Notes: generated by a model not told the origin, from the sequence alone. 11,401 nucleotides of DNA from Actinomycetes bacterium (GCA_021793935.1 JAJYRV010000040.1:1-11401), one strand, 5' to 3'. Shown: positions 1-7,398, numbered from the stretch's first letter. A program made the numbers and translations.

Positions 1-1077
1 TACTACCCGCTGCCCGCCTCCGCGTTCGACGACATCGACGCGTTCGGCCAGAACCCCATCGGCAACGGCCCGTACATGCTCGACGGCGACGACGCGTGGC
101 AGCACGACGTGCAGATCGACCTCGTGCCGAACCCCGACTACGACGGCGTGCGACAGGCACAGAACGGCGGGGTCACGATCTCCTTCTACGAGACTCAGGA
201 CTCGGCCTACAACGACCTGCTCTCCGACCAGCTCGACGTGCTCGATGCGATCCCGGACAGCGCGTTCGCGACCTACCAGGATGAACTCGAGGACCGCTGG
301 GTGAGCCAGGGTGCCGCGATCTTCCAGTCCTTCACGATGTCGGTCGACCTCGACCACTTCGGCATGGACGAGGAGGGCCGCCTGCGCCGCGCGGCGATCT
401 CGCACGCGATCAACCGCGAGGAGATCACCGATACGATCTTCGAAGGCACCCGCGAACCGGCTCACGACTTCACCTCCCCGGTGGTCGCCGGCTTCTCCGA
501 GGACATCCCGGGCAACGAGGTGCTCGAATACGACCCGGAGAAGGCGAAGGAACTGTGGGATGAGGCGGACGAGATCAGCCCCTACGAGGACACGTTCACG
601 ATCGGCTACAACGCCGACGGTGGGCACGACGCCTGGGTCGAAGCGGTAACCAACTCGATCAAGAACACCCTCGACATCGAAGCAGAAGGCAACTCCTACC
701 CAGGATTCGCCGAACTGCGCACCGATGTCACCGAGCGCACGATCGATGGTGCCTTCCGCACCGGCTGGCAGGCGGACTACCCGTCGATGTCGAACTTCCT
801 CGGCCCGCTGTACGCAACCGGGGCCGGCTCGAACGATGGGGACTACTCGAATGAAACCTTCGACCAACTGGTGAAGGAAGGCAACGCCCTCGTGGTCGAC
901 GACGAGGACGCCGCCATCGAGAAGTTCTCCCAGGCCCAGGAGGAGCTCTTCAAGGATCTCCCCGCGATCCCGCTGTGGTACGCCACCGCGACCGGCGGCT
1001 GGTCGAACAACGTGGAAAACGTTGAGTTCGGCTGGAACTCGGTGCCGGTGTACCACCTGATCACCAAAGAGGGCTAA
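1..1077 (+). CDS. Oligopeptide-type ABC substrate-binding protein (SBP1), N-terminus missing
   Basis: This is the C-terminal 358 residues of a family 5 extracellular solute-binding protein (SBP_bac_5, the DppA/OppA type). The frame is open from base 1 and ends at TAA 1075-1077. The visible part begins at YYPLPASAF, followed by GNGPYML, the family motif that precedes the 'V..NP.Y' strand, here LVPNPDYDG. Further family features are a 'D.LDA' segment, an 'RRAAISHAINREEI' helix, and a C-terminal LPAIPLWY segment. The signal peptide, lipobox and roughly the first 200 residues lie outside the window. In the family this protein captures peptides or similar ligands outside the membrane and delivers them to the permease. 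The permease and ATPase genes that follow in the same direction (from 1256) are its expected partners. The ligand is unknown; haem, nickel chelates and sugars are also carried by members of this family. The surface is acidic, like SBP2. Confidence 0.93.
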   Translation, partial: YYPLPASAFDDIDAFGQNPIGNGPYMLDGDDAWQHDVQIDLVPNPDYDGVRQAQNGGVTISFYETQDSAYNDLLSDQLDVLDAIPDSAFATYQDELEDRWVSQGAAIFQSFTMSVDLDHFGMDEEGRLRRAAISHAINREEITDTIFEGTREPAHDFTSPVVAGFSEDIPGNEVLEYDPEKAKELWDEADEISPYEDTFTIGYNADGGHDAWVEAVTNSIKNTLDIEAEGNSYPGFAELRTDVTERTIDGAFRTGWQADYPSMSNFLGPLYATGAGSNDGDYSNETFDQLVKEGNALVVDDEDAAIEKFSQAQEELFKDLPAIPLWYATATGGWSNNVENVEFGWNSVPVYHLITKEG

Positions 1078-1094
1078 CCCCTCGTGACTGAGTA

Positions 1095-1131
1095 AGAGGT
1101 GGGGTGCACGCATGAGCGCACCCCACCTTTT
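1095..1131 (+). terminator. Intrinsic terminator after SBP1
   Basis: A perfect 11-bp inverted repeat (AGGTGGGGTGC at 1097-1107, complement at 1118-1128) encloses a 10-nt loop and is followed by a short T run (1128-1131). A-rich bases at 1094-1095 can pair with the T run. It starts about 20 bp after the SBP1 stop and lies inside the SBP1-permease gap. It probably works as a partial terminator or 3' mRNA stabiliser that keeps the binding protein more abundant than the permeases. Confidence 0.82.
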
Positions 1132-1241
1132 ACTGCCCGAGAACAACTGAGCGAGCCGGGTCTGCGGCGCTCGCAGCGCGAATCCCGTTATTCGAACGCG
1201 CCGGGCAGTTAGCGGTAGAGTTCGCTAGAAATGACGTCGAC
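1132..1241 (+). promoter_or_regulatory. SBP1-permease B1 intergenic region with weak promoter candidate
   Basis: The region between the terminator and the permease ribosome binding site holds no convincing gene. A -10-like hexamer TAGAGT (TANNNT) sits at 1216-1221, preceded by TTAGC. No good -35 is found at 16-19 bp (TTCGAA at 1191-1196 is 19 bp away). A small inverted repeat CTGCG/CGCAG lies at 1162-1176. The region also contains the 15-bp motif listed separately. A promoter is plausible because a terminator lies upstream, but the call is weak. Confidence 0.3.
1152..1166 (+). repeat. 15-bp motif upstream of permease B1 (copy 1)
   Basis: The sequence CGAGCCGGGTCTGCG ends 89 nt before the permease B1 start. 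It matches 14 of 15 bases of the copy at 7476-7490, which ends 90 nt before the permease B2 start. Its TCTG end begins a small inverted repeat in both copies. It may be a shared operator or upstream promoter element, or a remnant of cassette duplication. A 14/15 match alone could arise by chance in this GC-rich window; only the matching position makes it notable. Confidence 0.4.
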
Positions 1242-1250
1242 AAGGAGGAG
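1242..1250 (+). promoter_or_regulatory. Ribosome binding site of permease B1
   Basis: AAGGAGGAG lies 5 nt before ATG 1256 and is nearly ideal for the 16S anti-Shine-Dalgarno sequence. It fixes the start of permease B1. The separate strong site supports independent initiation after the terminator. Confidence 0.85.
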
Positions 1251-1255
1251 ACCTG

Positions 1256-2182
1256 ATGGCCTGGTATATCGGTCGCAGGCTCTTGCAGATGGTCCCCGTT
1301 TTCATCGGGGCGACCCTGCTCATCTACTTCATGGTTTTCTCGCTACCCGGCGATCCCATCATCGCCTTGGGTGGGGAACGGGGAATGAGCGAGGCCGCGG
1401 CGAACCGGCTGCGCGCGGACTTCAACCTCGATAAGCCATTCATCGTGCAGTACCTGCTGTACCTCAAAGGAATCTTCACCCTCGATTTCGGCACCTCCTT
1501 CTCCGGGCGGCCGGTGATGGACGTCGTCCGGGCAGCGTTCCCGACGACGGCGAAGCTCGCCGGAATGGCCATCGTCTTCGAGGCCGTACTGGGTATCGTG
1601 TTCGGCCTCATCGCGGGCCTGCGCAAGGGGAAACTCTTCGACGCGACCGTCCTGGTCGTCAGCCTCCTGGTCATTGCTGTTCCGACGTTCGTCATCGGTT
1701 TCGTGATGCAGTACTTCATCGGGGTGAAACTCGGCTGGCTGCCCACCACGGTGGGATCGAACGTGAGCTTCATGACCCTGCTCATGCCGGCCATCGTGCT
1801 GGGAGCCGTCTCGTTCGCCTACGTCCTGCGCCTCACCCGCACCTCGGTCGCGGAGAACCTCACCGCCGACTACGTGCGCACCGCCTCCGCCAAGGGTCTC
1901 CCGCGCCGGCGAGTGATCACCGCGCACGTCCTGCGCAACTCCCTCATCCCAGTGGTCACCTTCCTCGGTGCGGACCTCGGCTCCCTCATGGGTGGTGCGA
2001 TCGTCACCGAAGGAATCTTCAACATCAACGGTGTGGGTGGCAGCCTGTACCAAGCGATCCAGCGGGGAGAGGCGCCCACCGTCGTCTCGTTGACCACGCT
2101 GCTCGTCGTCGTGTACATCACCGCCAACCTGCTCGTGGACCTGTTGTACGCGGCTTTGGACCCGAGGATTCGATATGCCTGA
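1256..2182 (+). CDS. Peptide-type ABC permease, DppB/OppB family (B1)
   Basis: At 308 residues this is the usual length for the BPD_transp_1 permease family, DppB subgroup. The N-terminal helix (about 8-30) follows MAWYIGRRLL, typical of DppB. An outward segment with DFNLDKPFIVQYLLYL and the LDFGTSF motif (residues 76-82) follows. Further helices lie near 100-121, 130-153, 172-193, 231-252 and 277-300. The cytoplasmic EAA loop that contacts the ATPase covers about 203-231 (DYVRTASAKGL then LRNSL). The protein ends with YAALDPRIRYA, the standard C-terminus. It should pair with permease C1 to form the membrane channel. The start is set by a strong ribosome binding site. The stop overlaps the start of the next gene by 8 bp, which indicates translational coupling. 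Assignment to the family is very secure; the substrate is not known. Confidence 0.95.
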   Translation: MAWYIGRRLLQMVPVFIGATLLIYFMVFSLPGDPIIALGGERGMSEAAANRLRADFNLDKPFIVQYLLYLKGIFTLDFGTSFSGRPVMDVVRAAFPTTAKLAGMAIVFEAVLGIVFGLIAGLRKGKLFDATVLVVSLLVIAVPTFVIGFVMQYFIGVKLGWLPTTVGSNVSFMTLLMPAIVLGAVSFAYVLRLTRTSVAENLTADYVRTASAKGLPRRRVITAHVLRNSLIPVVTFLGADLGSLMGGAIVTEGIFNINGVGGSLYQAIQRGEAPTVVSLTTLLVVVYITANLLVDLLYAALDPRIRYA

Positions 2183-3131
2183 GACTCCCGCAAACGCCCG
2201 GATGGGCCAAGAACACTTCTTCGCCGACCCCCAGGACATCGCGCTGGGAGTCGTGGACTCGGTCGATGAACAAGCCCCGCCGGCCTCCATGTGGAAGGAC
2301 GCGTGGCACAACGTTCGCCGGCGCCCGCTGTTCTGGGTCGCATCCGTGCTCATCCTGCTCGTCATCGTCGTCGCGCTCTTCCCGAGCCTGTTCACGAGCG
2401 TCGATCCGCGCTTTTGTGAACTGAAGAACAGCGTCGGCAAACCCGGCCCGGGGCACGCCTTCGGATTCGACCGGCAGGGGTGCGACATCTACTCCCGCGT
2501 CATCTACGGCGCTCGCGCTTCGGTGGCGGTCGGGGTGCTGACCACGCTCTTCGTTGTCATCATCGGTTCGATCATCGGGGCCATCGCCGGCTTCTTCGGC
2601 GGCTGGCTCGATGCGGTCCTCTCCCGGTTCACCGACGTCTTCTTCGCGATTCCGCTGGTCCTCGCCGCGATCGTGATCATGCAGGTGTTCCAGAAGAACC
2701 GCGGAATCATCACCGTCGTGGCCGTCCTCGCCGTCTTCGGCTGGCCGCAGATCGCCCGGATCACCCGCGGCACGGTGATGAGCGTGAAGAACTCCGATTT
2801 CGTCACCGCCTCGAAGGCACTCGGGGTTTCGCCGATCCGGACCTTGATCCGGCACATCATGCCCAACTCGGCCGCCCCGATCATCGTCACGGCGACGGTT
2901 TCCCTCGGTGTCTTCATCGTCGCCGAGGCCACCCTGTCCTTCCTGGGCATCGGGCTTCCCCCGTCCGTGGTCTCCTGGGGCGGGGACATCTCCAAGGCTC
3001 AGAACTCCTTGCGTACCGACCCGGCCGTGTTGTTCTACCCCGCAGGTGCGCTCGCGCTGACCGTGCTGAGCTTCATCATGATGGGGGACGTCGTCCGCGA
3101 CGCGCTTGACCCGAAGGCTCGGAAACGGTGA
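2175..3131 (+). CDS. Peptide-type ABC permease, DppC/OppC family (C1)
   Basis: This 318-residue protein is the second channel subunit. A cytoplasmic N-terminus of about 50 residues (ending in VRRRPLFW) leads to the first helix (about 53-72). The OppC-type periplasmic segment carries HAFGFDRQGCDIYSRVIYGAR (residues 94-114), matching the family pattern H.FG.D..G.D..SR...GAR, but with Cys where Arg is common. Other helices lie near 116-140, 153-171, 178-192, 234-256 and 287-304. The EAA loop is at about 206-231 (SDFVTASKALGVSP then HIMPN). The C-terminus VVRDALDPKARKR is standard. Cys81 and Cys103 both fall in the extracytoplasmic loop and could form a disulfide (inference). The start overlaps the B1 stop by 8 bp and the stop overlaps the next GTG by 4 bp, so B1, C1 and the ATPase form one coupled operon. 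Confidence 0.94.
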   Translation: MPETPANARMGQEHFFADPQDIALGVVDSVDEQAPPASMWKDAWHNVRRRPLFWVASVLILLVIVVALFPSLFTSVDPRFCELKNSVGKPGPGHAFGFDRQGCDIYSRVIYGARASVAVGVLTTLFVVIIGSIIGAIAGFFGGWLDAVLSRFTDVFFAIPLVLAAIVIMQVFQKNRGIITVVAVLAVFGWPQIARITRGTVMSVKNSDFVTASKALGVSPIRTLIRHIMPNSAAPIIVTATVSLGVFIVAEATLSFLGIGLPPSVVSWGGDISKAQNSLRTDPAVLFYPAGALALTVLSFIMMGDVVRDALDPKARKR

Positions 3132-4825
3132 CTGCCATGACGACTCCTCATAACGAAACGCCCCTGCTCGAGGTGACCGACCTGGAGGTCTCCTTCACGA
3201 CCGCGGCGGGTGAGATTCCCGCGGTGCGCGGCGCGAGCCTCACCGTCTATCCCGGGCAGAGCGTCGCGATCGTCGGCGAATCCGGATCGGGAAAGTCGAC
3301 GACGGCGCACGCGGTGATCAACCTCCTGCCCGGCACCGGGAAGGTCACCGGCGGGAAGATCTTCTTCGACGGCGAGGACATCACCCGCCCCTCGAGGAAA
3401 CAGGCCGAGGCTCTCCGTGGTAAGCAGATCGGGCTCGTTCCCCAGGACCCGATGTCGAACCTCAACCCCGTGTGGAAGATCGGCTACCAGGTCAAGGAAG
3501 CGCTCGAGGCGAACGGGATCGCCAAGGGCAAGAAGGCCAAGGAGATGGTCCCGGAGATCCTCGCGGAGGCCGGCCTGCCCGACGCTAAGCGGCGCGCGAA
3601 GCAGTATCCGCACGAATTCTCCGGCGGGATGCGCCAGCGTGCGCTCATCGCCATCGGTCTGTCCTCGCAGCCGAAACTGCTCATCGCGGACGAACTCACC
3701 TCCGCCCTCGACGTCACCGTGCAGCGCACGATCCTCGACCACATGGACACCCTCACGCGCGAGCAGGGGGTCGCGGTCCTGTTCATCACCCACGACCTGG
3801 GGCTCGCCGCTGAGCGGGCGGAGCACCTCGTGGTGATGTACCAGGGCAGGATCGTCGAGTCCGGGCCTGCGAAGCAGATCCTCGCCGATCCCCATCACCC
3901 GTACACGAAACGGCTCGTGGAGTCCGCGCCGTCACTGACCTCGCGGCGCATCGAGAGCGCGCGGGAACGCGGTGAGGAGGCCGAGGAACTGCTCGCCCCG
4001 ACCGCTGGGGAAGGGGAGGTGGCCGCCGATGACGTCGTCAAGGTGGAAAACCTCACGAAGGAATTCATCCTGCGCGGCCCGGGTCCGCGGAGCAAGACCA
4101 CCTTCAAAGCCGTTGACGACGTGAGTTTCGCGGTCCGCCGCGGCACGACGATGGCGGTCGTGGGGGAGTCCGGCTCAGGTAAATCCACCGTCGCAAACAT
4201 GATCCTCAACCTCCTCGAACCCACTTCGGGGCGAGTGTTTTTCGATGGCACGGATATGGCTACGCTCACCCCGGCGCAGCTATTCAAGTTCCGCCGCCGA
4301 GTACAACCGATCTTCCAGAACCCGTACGGCTCGCTGGATCCGATGTACTCCATCTACCGAACGATCGAGGAACCGCTGCGGACGCACGGGATCGGCAACC
4401 AGAAAACCCGCGAGAAGCGGGTGCGAGAACTGCTCGACATGGTCGCGATGCCCGCCGCGGCGATGCGCCGCTATCCGAACGAACTCTCCGGTGGCCAACG
4501 CCAGCGGATCGCCATCGCCCGGGCACTCGCGCTCGAACCCGAGGTGGTCGTATGCGACGAGGCGGTCTCCGCGCTCGACGTACTCGTCCAGGCGCAGATC
4601 CTGGATCTGCTCGGGAAGCTGCAATCGGACTTGGGCCTGAGCTACCTGTTCATCACCCACGACCTCGCCGTTGTGCGCCAGATCGCCGACGAGGTGTGCG
4701 TGATGAAGGACGGCCGGATCGTCGAGGCCGCCACGACGGATGAGGTTTTCGGAAATCCGCAACAGGAGTACACTCGCGATCTCCTCGACGCGATCCCAGG
4801 GGCGAAGCTCGACATCTGGGCGTAG
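3128..4825 (+). CDS. Fused DppD-DppF peptide-type ABC ATPase (two nucleotide-binding domains)
   Basis: The 565-residue protein carries two complete ABC domains, energising the B1/C1 channel. Domain 1 (about 12-265) has Walker A GESGSGKST (50-58), Q-loop Gln106, signature FSGGM (164-168), Walker B LLIADE (184-189) and switch His222. It ends with the oligopeptide-type C-terminal extension HHPYTKRLVESAP. A linker rich in Glu and Ala (275-300) leads to domain 2 (about 303-560) with Walker A GESGSGKST (346-354), Gln397, signature LSGGQ (453-457), VVVCDE (473-478) and His511. Such DppD-DppF fusions are common in actinobacteria. The Pro after the catalytic Glu is replaced in both domains (DELTSALD and DEAVSALD), while catalytic residues are intact. 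The GTG at 3128 overlaps the C1 stop by 4 bp; ATG 3137 is an alternative start that removes three residues. The upstream Shine-Dalgarno (AAGG at 3114-3117, or GGAAACGG before the ATG) is weak, so coupling probably drives translation. Confidence 0.95.
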   Translation: MTAMTTPHNETPLLEVTDLEVSFTTAAGEIPAVRGASLTVYPGQSVAIVGESGSGKSTTAHAVINLLPGTGKVTGGKIFFDGEDITRPSRKQAEALRGKQIGLVPQDPMSNLNPVWKIGYQVKEALEANGIAKGKKAKEMVPEILAEAGLPDAKRRAKQYPHEFSGGMRQRALIAIGLSSQPKLLIADELTSALDVTVQRTILDHMDTLTREQGVAVLFITHDLGLAAERAEHLVVMYQGRIVESGPAKQILADPHHPYTKRLVESAPSLTSRRIESARERGEEAEELLAPTAGEGEVAADDVVKVENLTKEFILRGPGPRSKTTFKAVDDVSFAVRRGTTMAVVGESGSGKSTVANMILNLLEPTSGRVFFDGTDMATLTPAQLFKFRRRVQPIFQNPYGSLDPMYSIYRTIEEPLRTHGIGNQKTREKRVRELLDMVAMPAAAMRRYPNELSGGQRQRIAIARALALEPEVVVCDEAVSALDVLVQAQILDLLGKLQSDLGLSYLFITHDLAVVRQIADEVCVMKDGRIVEAATTDEVFGNPQQEYTRDLLDAIPGAKLDIWA

Positions 4826-4842
4826 CCGGCCGTTCGGCGGCT
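4824..4842. terminator. Possible short bidirectional hairpin between convergent genes
   Basis: Only 16 bp separate the convergent stops. AGCCG (4824-4828) pairs with CGGCT (4838-4842), and inner CC/GG pairs are possible with a bulged G. There is no T run on the + side. It might stop both transcripts, but the stem is short. Confidence 0.3.
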
Positions 4843-5321
4843 CAGGTGGCGCGCAGCTCCGAGGCGAGGTGGTGGGTCATCGGCTCACCCACGGCTGCCA
4901 TCGCGAAACTCGTGCTGAGCACTTCCCCCGGTGCCGCGGAGAAGACGTACTCCCGTTCCGTGGCGTCCACGGTCTTAGCGGAGGCGGAGTTCAGCACCCG
5001 CCCCCGCAGGCTGATCCGGAAGCCGGTATCGATCTCCTCCCAGGTGCCCTCAAGCAGCTCCGTCTGCCCCGTGGGTTGCGCCAGGGTCATTTCGGCTGTG
5101 CCTGGTGCCGGCATGCGGAGGAACCCTGATTCGGAGTGCATCGGCACGCCGTCGGGAGACCAGGTGCGCTGGGCATAGGCGAGGAACGGCTTTCCGACGT
5201 TGGTGAAGGTGAGCTCCTCGGTATAGGTGAAGGAGTTGATCGTGGGGTAGGCACCGGATCCCGGCCCGGACCAGGTGCCCAGGAGCGGGGCGAGCGGGTG
5301 GAGGTTCTCTAACAGTTGCAT
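4842..5321 (-). CDS. Nitrobindin-like haem-binding beta-barrel protein
   Basis: The 159-residue product fits the nitrobindin family (FABP-like/THAP4 haem-binding barrel, formerly DUF1794) in length and motifs. PLLGTWSGPGSGAYPTI (residues 12-28) is the family's glycine-rich N-terminal signature with the conserved Trp and the YPTI strand. Further matches are the 'F.Y.EEL.F' strand (31-39), ESGFLR (64-69) and the C-terminal MTHHLASELR (148-157). In characterised nitrobindins a His at this C-terminal position is the axial ligand of ferric haem; here it is His150 or His151. The family binds NO and isomerises peroxynitrite to nitrate (established for human, plant and Mycobacterium members). It is soluble, with no signal peptide or membrane segment. 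It converges on the fused ATPase and diverges from SBP2. No Shine-Dalgarno precedes the ATG, and a -10-like box 6 nt upstream suggests a leaderless mRNA. Family call is confident; a link to transport is not shown. Confidence 0.92.
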   Translation of the reverse strand: MQLLENLHPLAPLLGTWSGPGSGAYPTINSFTYTEELTFTNVGKPFLAYAQRTWSPDGVPMHSESGFLRMPAPGTAEMTLAQPTGQTELLEGTWEEIDTGFRISLRGRVLNSASAKTVDATEREYVFSAAPGEVLSTSFAMAAVGEPMTHHLASELRAT

Positions 5322-5327
5322 GCCGCA

Positions 5328-5333
5328 ACGATA
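5328..5333 (-). promoter_or_regulatory. Candidate -10 box for leaderless nitrobindin transcript
   Basis: Read on the - strand, TATCGT (TANNNT type) lies 6 nt before the ATG at 5321. That spacing would put the transcription start at or next to the A of the ATG. No Shine-Dalgarno sequence is present. No good -35 is seen at 17-18 bp (GTGACG is 20 bp upstream). Leaderless genes with this arrangement are common in actinobacteria. Confidence 0.35.
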
Positions 5334-5516
5334 TCCCCGAAGCGAGGGCCGCCCGTCACATTCGTATCACTTCGATAACAATCGACATGGCCCCTGCCAA
5401 GATCGTCCAGGCGGGCTCAGATGTTGTTTATGCTCGAAATCTGCACGGCGGAGGCCTGCCGTGAATCGTTCGACACAAAAGAACGGCTCCACGGGTCAGG
5501 CGCTCCGAATTTCCAT
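5334..5516. promoter_or_regulatory. Divergent control region between nitrobindin and SBP2
   Basis: The region has no supported gene and must hold promoters for both directions. On the + strand a TATGCT -10 candidate is at 5429-5434, with no convincing -35 (TCCAGG at 17 bp). An A/T-richer patch at 5361-5387 contains TTCGTATCAC and TTCGATAACA as an imperfect direct repeat (5361-5370 and 5371-5380); GTATC/GATAAC also makes an imperfect inverted repeat. This patch is the best place for a regulator site. If TATGCT is used, SBP2 has a leader of about 85 nt. Confidence 0.35.
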
Positions 5517-5523
5517 AGGAGGA
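5517..5523 (+). promoter_or_regulatory. Ribosome binding site that decides the SBP2 start
   Basis: AGGAGGA lies 3-4 nt before TTG 5527. It supports TTG as the SBP2 start because the resulting protein begins MKIRRF and has a compact lipoprotein signal. A competing GTG at 5461 has GGAGG at 5450-5454, 6 nt upstream, but would add 22 polar residues before the signal. Confidence 0.75.
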
Positions 5524-5526
5524 ACA

Positions 5527-7398
5527 TTGAAGATTAGGCGCTTTACGGCTGCCGCAGCTATGCTCGCCGCGGGTTCGCTTGTGCTTGCCGCATGCGGCGA
5601 CGGGGGCGGTGCCGACCCTGCTGACCCAGACGCGGGGGACACGGATGATTCGGGTATTGACGATGATTCCGGCATCAGCCAGGATCAGGCCCTCACGGTC
5701 GGGTGGAACCAACCGTTCTTCGAGTACAACGACGATTCGTTGACGGGGAACGCCACCGCGAACGCCGTAGTGTTGTACATGATCAGATCCGGATTCAACT
5801 ACTACGACGCCGACCTCAACCTCGTTCAGGACGAATCGTTCGGCACGTACGAGAAGATCAGCGACGATCCGCTCCAGGTGAAGTACACCTTCGCCGACAC
5901 CGCCGAATGGTCCGACGGCACCCCCGTCGACGCTGCTGACCTCGTGATGTACTGGGGCGCGAAGAACCAACGCTTCAACACCGTTGAGGCCGAGTACGAC
6001 GAAGACTTCGAAGTGACGAACGAAGAAGAAGTCGAAGCCGGAGTCTTCTTCAACGCCACGAGCGCCTCGGTCAGCCTCATCGAAGAGTTCCCGGAGATTT
6101 CCGACGACGGCAAGTCCGTCACGTTCACCTACACCCAGCCGTACGGCGACTGGGAAGTCAACATGGAGGTCGGGGTTCCGGCCCACGTCGTGGCGATGAA
6201 CGCCCTGAACATCTCCGATGCACAGGAGGCGAAGGACGCCGTCATCGATGCCTTCCAGGACGAAGATGAGGACGCCCTCAGCGCGCTATCGGAGTTCTGG
6301 AACGAGGGCTTCCAGTTCGATTCCTCCCTGCCCGAGGACGAATCCCTCTACCTGTCCTCCGGCCCGTACCTCCTGACCGAACTACGCGAGGACCAGTACG
6401 TCACGCTGGAGAAGAACCCGGACTACAAGGGGGATCACCAGGTCAGCATCGACAAGGTCACCATCCAGTACTCCGAAAGCCCCGAGGCTCACGTGCAGGC
6501 TCTGGAAAACGGGGATATCGACCTGATCGGCCCCCAAGCCACCGCGGATATTCTCACCAGCCTCGAGCAGCTCGGTGATGATTACACCGTCAACACGGGC
6601 GAAGAAGGCACCTACGAGCACATCGATCTCGCATTCGATAATGGTGGACCCTTCGACCCGGCTACCTACGACGGCGATGAAGAGGCCGCGCTCAAGGTAC
6701 GCCAGGCGTTCCTCAAGCTCATCCCGCGCGAGGAGATCGTGGAGAAGCTTGTTCTCCCGCTCAACCCCGATGGGCACATCCGCAACTCCTACACCGTCAT
6801 CCCCGGCTCGCCGATGTACGATGACATGGTCGCGGCGAACGGGATGTCCGAATACGACGAGGTCGATCTCGAGGGCGCCAAGGCGCTCCTGGACGAGGTG
6901 GGCGTGGAGACGCCGATCGACGTGCGTCTCATGTTCGCCAAGGGCAACGAACGTCGGGAGAACCAGTACTCCCTCATCGCCGAATCGGTCGGCCAGGACG
7001 ACTTGTTCAACCTCATCAACTCCTCCGATGCCGAATGGGGAACGCTGATCGCTGACAACTCGACCTACGACGCCTCGCTGTTCGGCTGGCAGTCCACCTC
7101 CACCGCGGTGACAGAATCGGATGCGACCTACCGCACCGGCGGCCTGAACAACCACGGCGGTTACAGCAACGAGGACGTCGACGGTTGGTACGACGAGCTC
7201 CAGGTGGCGACGGAAGAGGACGAACAGCAAGAACTGTTGACGAAGATCGAAACACAGCTCGTCGACGACGCGTTCGGTCTCACCCTGTGGCAGTTCCCCG
7301 CCGTCAGCGCCTACAACAACTCGTTGCAAGGCGTGGAGGAGATCTCCATCAGCCCGACCATTTTCCACGGATTCTGGAACTGGACCTACGAGGGCTAA
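5527..7398 (+). CDS. Oligopeptide-type ABC substrate-binding lipoprotein (SBP2)
   Basis: Starting at TTG 5527 the product has 623 residues and is a complete SBP_bac_5 family receptor. Residues 1-22 are a lipoprotein signal: KIRR, a hydrophobic core, and the lipobox LAAC with lipid-modified Cys23 (codon 5593-5595). A strikingly acidic linker (about 26-50, rich in Asp) tethers the folded domain. Family features include AEWSDGTPVDAADLVMYW, the 'SSGPYLLTEL.ED' and 'LEKNPDYKGDH' segments, a 'V.ALENGDIDLI' segment, a 'KVRQAFLKLIPREEI' helix, and a C-terminal 'LWQFPAVSAYNN' segment. It should deliver ligand to permeases B2/C2. It shares a family but little close sequence with SBP1, so the two probably differ in ligand. 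The frame is also open upstream to ATG 5275, but that start would overlap the nitrobindin gene and bury the signal peptide; GTG 5461 is the only serious alternative. Confidence 0.93.
   Translation: MKIRRFTAAAAMLAAGSLVLAACGDGGGADPADPDAGDTDDSGIDDDSGISQDQALTVGWNQPFFEYNDDSLTGNATANAVVLYMIRSGFNYYDADLNLVQDESFGTYEKISDDPLQVKYTFADTAEWSDGTPVDAADLVMYWGAKNQRFNTVEAEYDEDFEVTNEEEVEAGVFFNATSASVSLIEEFPEISDDGKSVTFTYTQPYGDWEVNMEVGVPAHVVAMNALNISDAQEAKDAVIDAFQDEDEDALSALSEFWNEGFQFDSSLPEDESLYLSSGPYLLTELREDQYVTLEKNPDYKGDHQVSIDKVTIQYSESPEAHVQALENGDIDLIGPQATADILTSLEQLGDDYTVNTGEEGTYEHIDLAFDNGGPFDPATYDGDEEAALKVRQAFLKLIPREEIVEKLVLPLNPDGHIRNSYTVIPGSPMYDDMVAANGMSEYDEVDLEGAKALLDEVGVETPIDVRLMFAKGNERRENQYSLIAESVGQDDLFNLINSSDAEWGTLIADNSTYDASLFGWQSTSTAVTESDATYRTGGLNNHGGYSNEDVDGWYDELQVATEEDEQQELLTKIETQLVDDAFGLTLWQFPAVSAYNNSLQGVEEISISPTIFHGFWNWTYEG

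Noticed and set aside
1343..2488. Long open frames on the - strand opposite the permease and ATPase genes, including 381 codons here.
   Set aside because: They lie opposite well-supported genes in GC-rich DNA, have low-complexity Arg/Asp/Gly-rich products with no family motif and no ribosome binding site. They are shadow frames.
4842..5526. Possible mobile element or horizontal insertion between the two transporter systems.
   Set aside because: No transposase, terminal inverted repeats or target duplications were seen, and base composition of the nitrobindin gene resembles its neighbours.
5401..5526. A riboswitch or attenuator in the SBP2 leader.
   Set aside because: No known riboswitch core or terminator/antiterminator pair could be recognised by eye; only a possible leader of about 85 nt.
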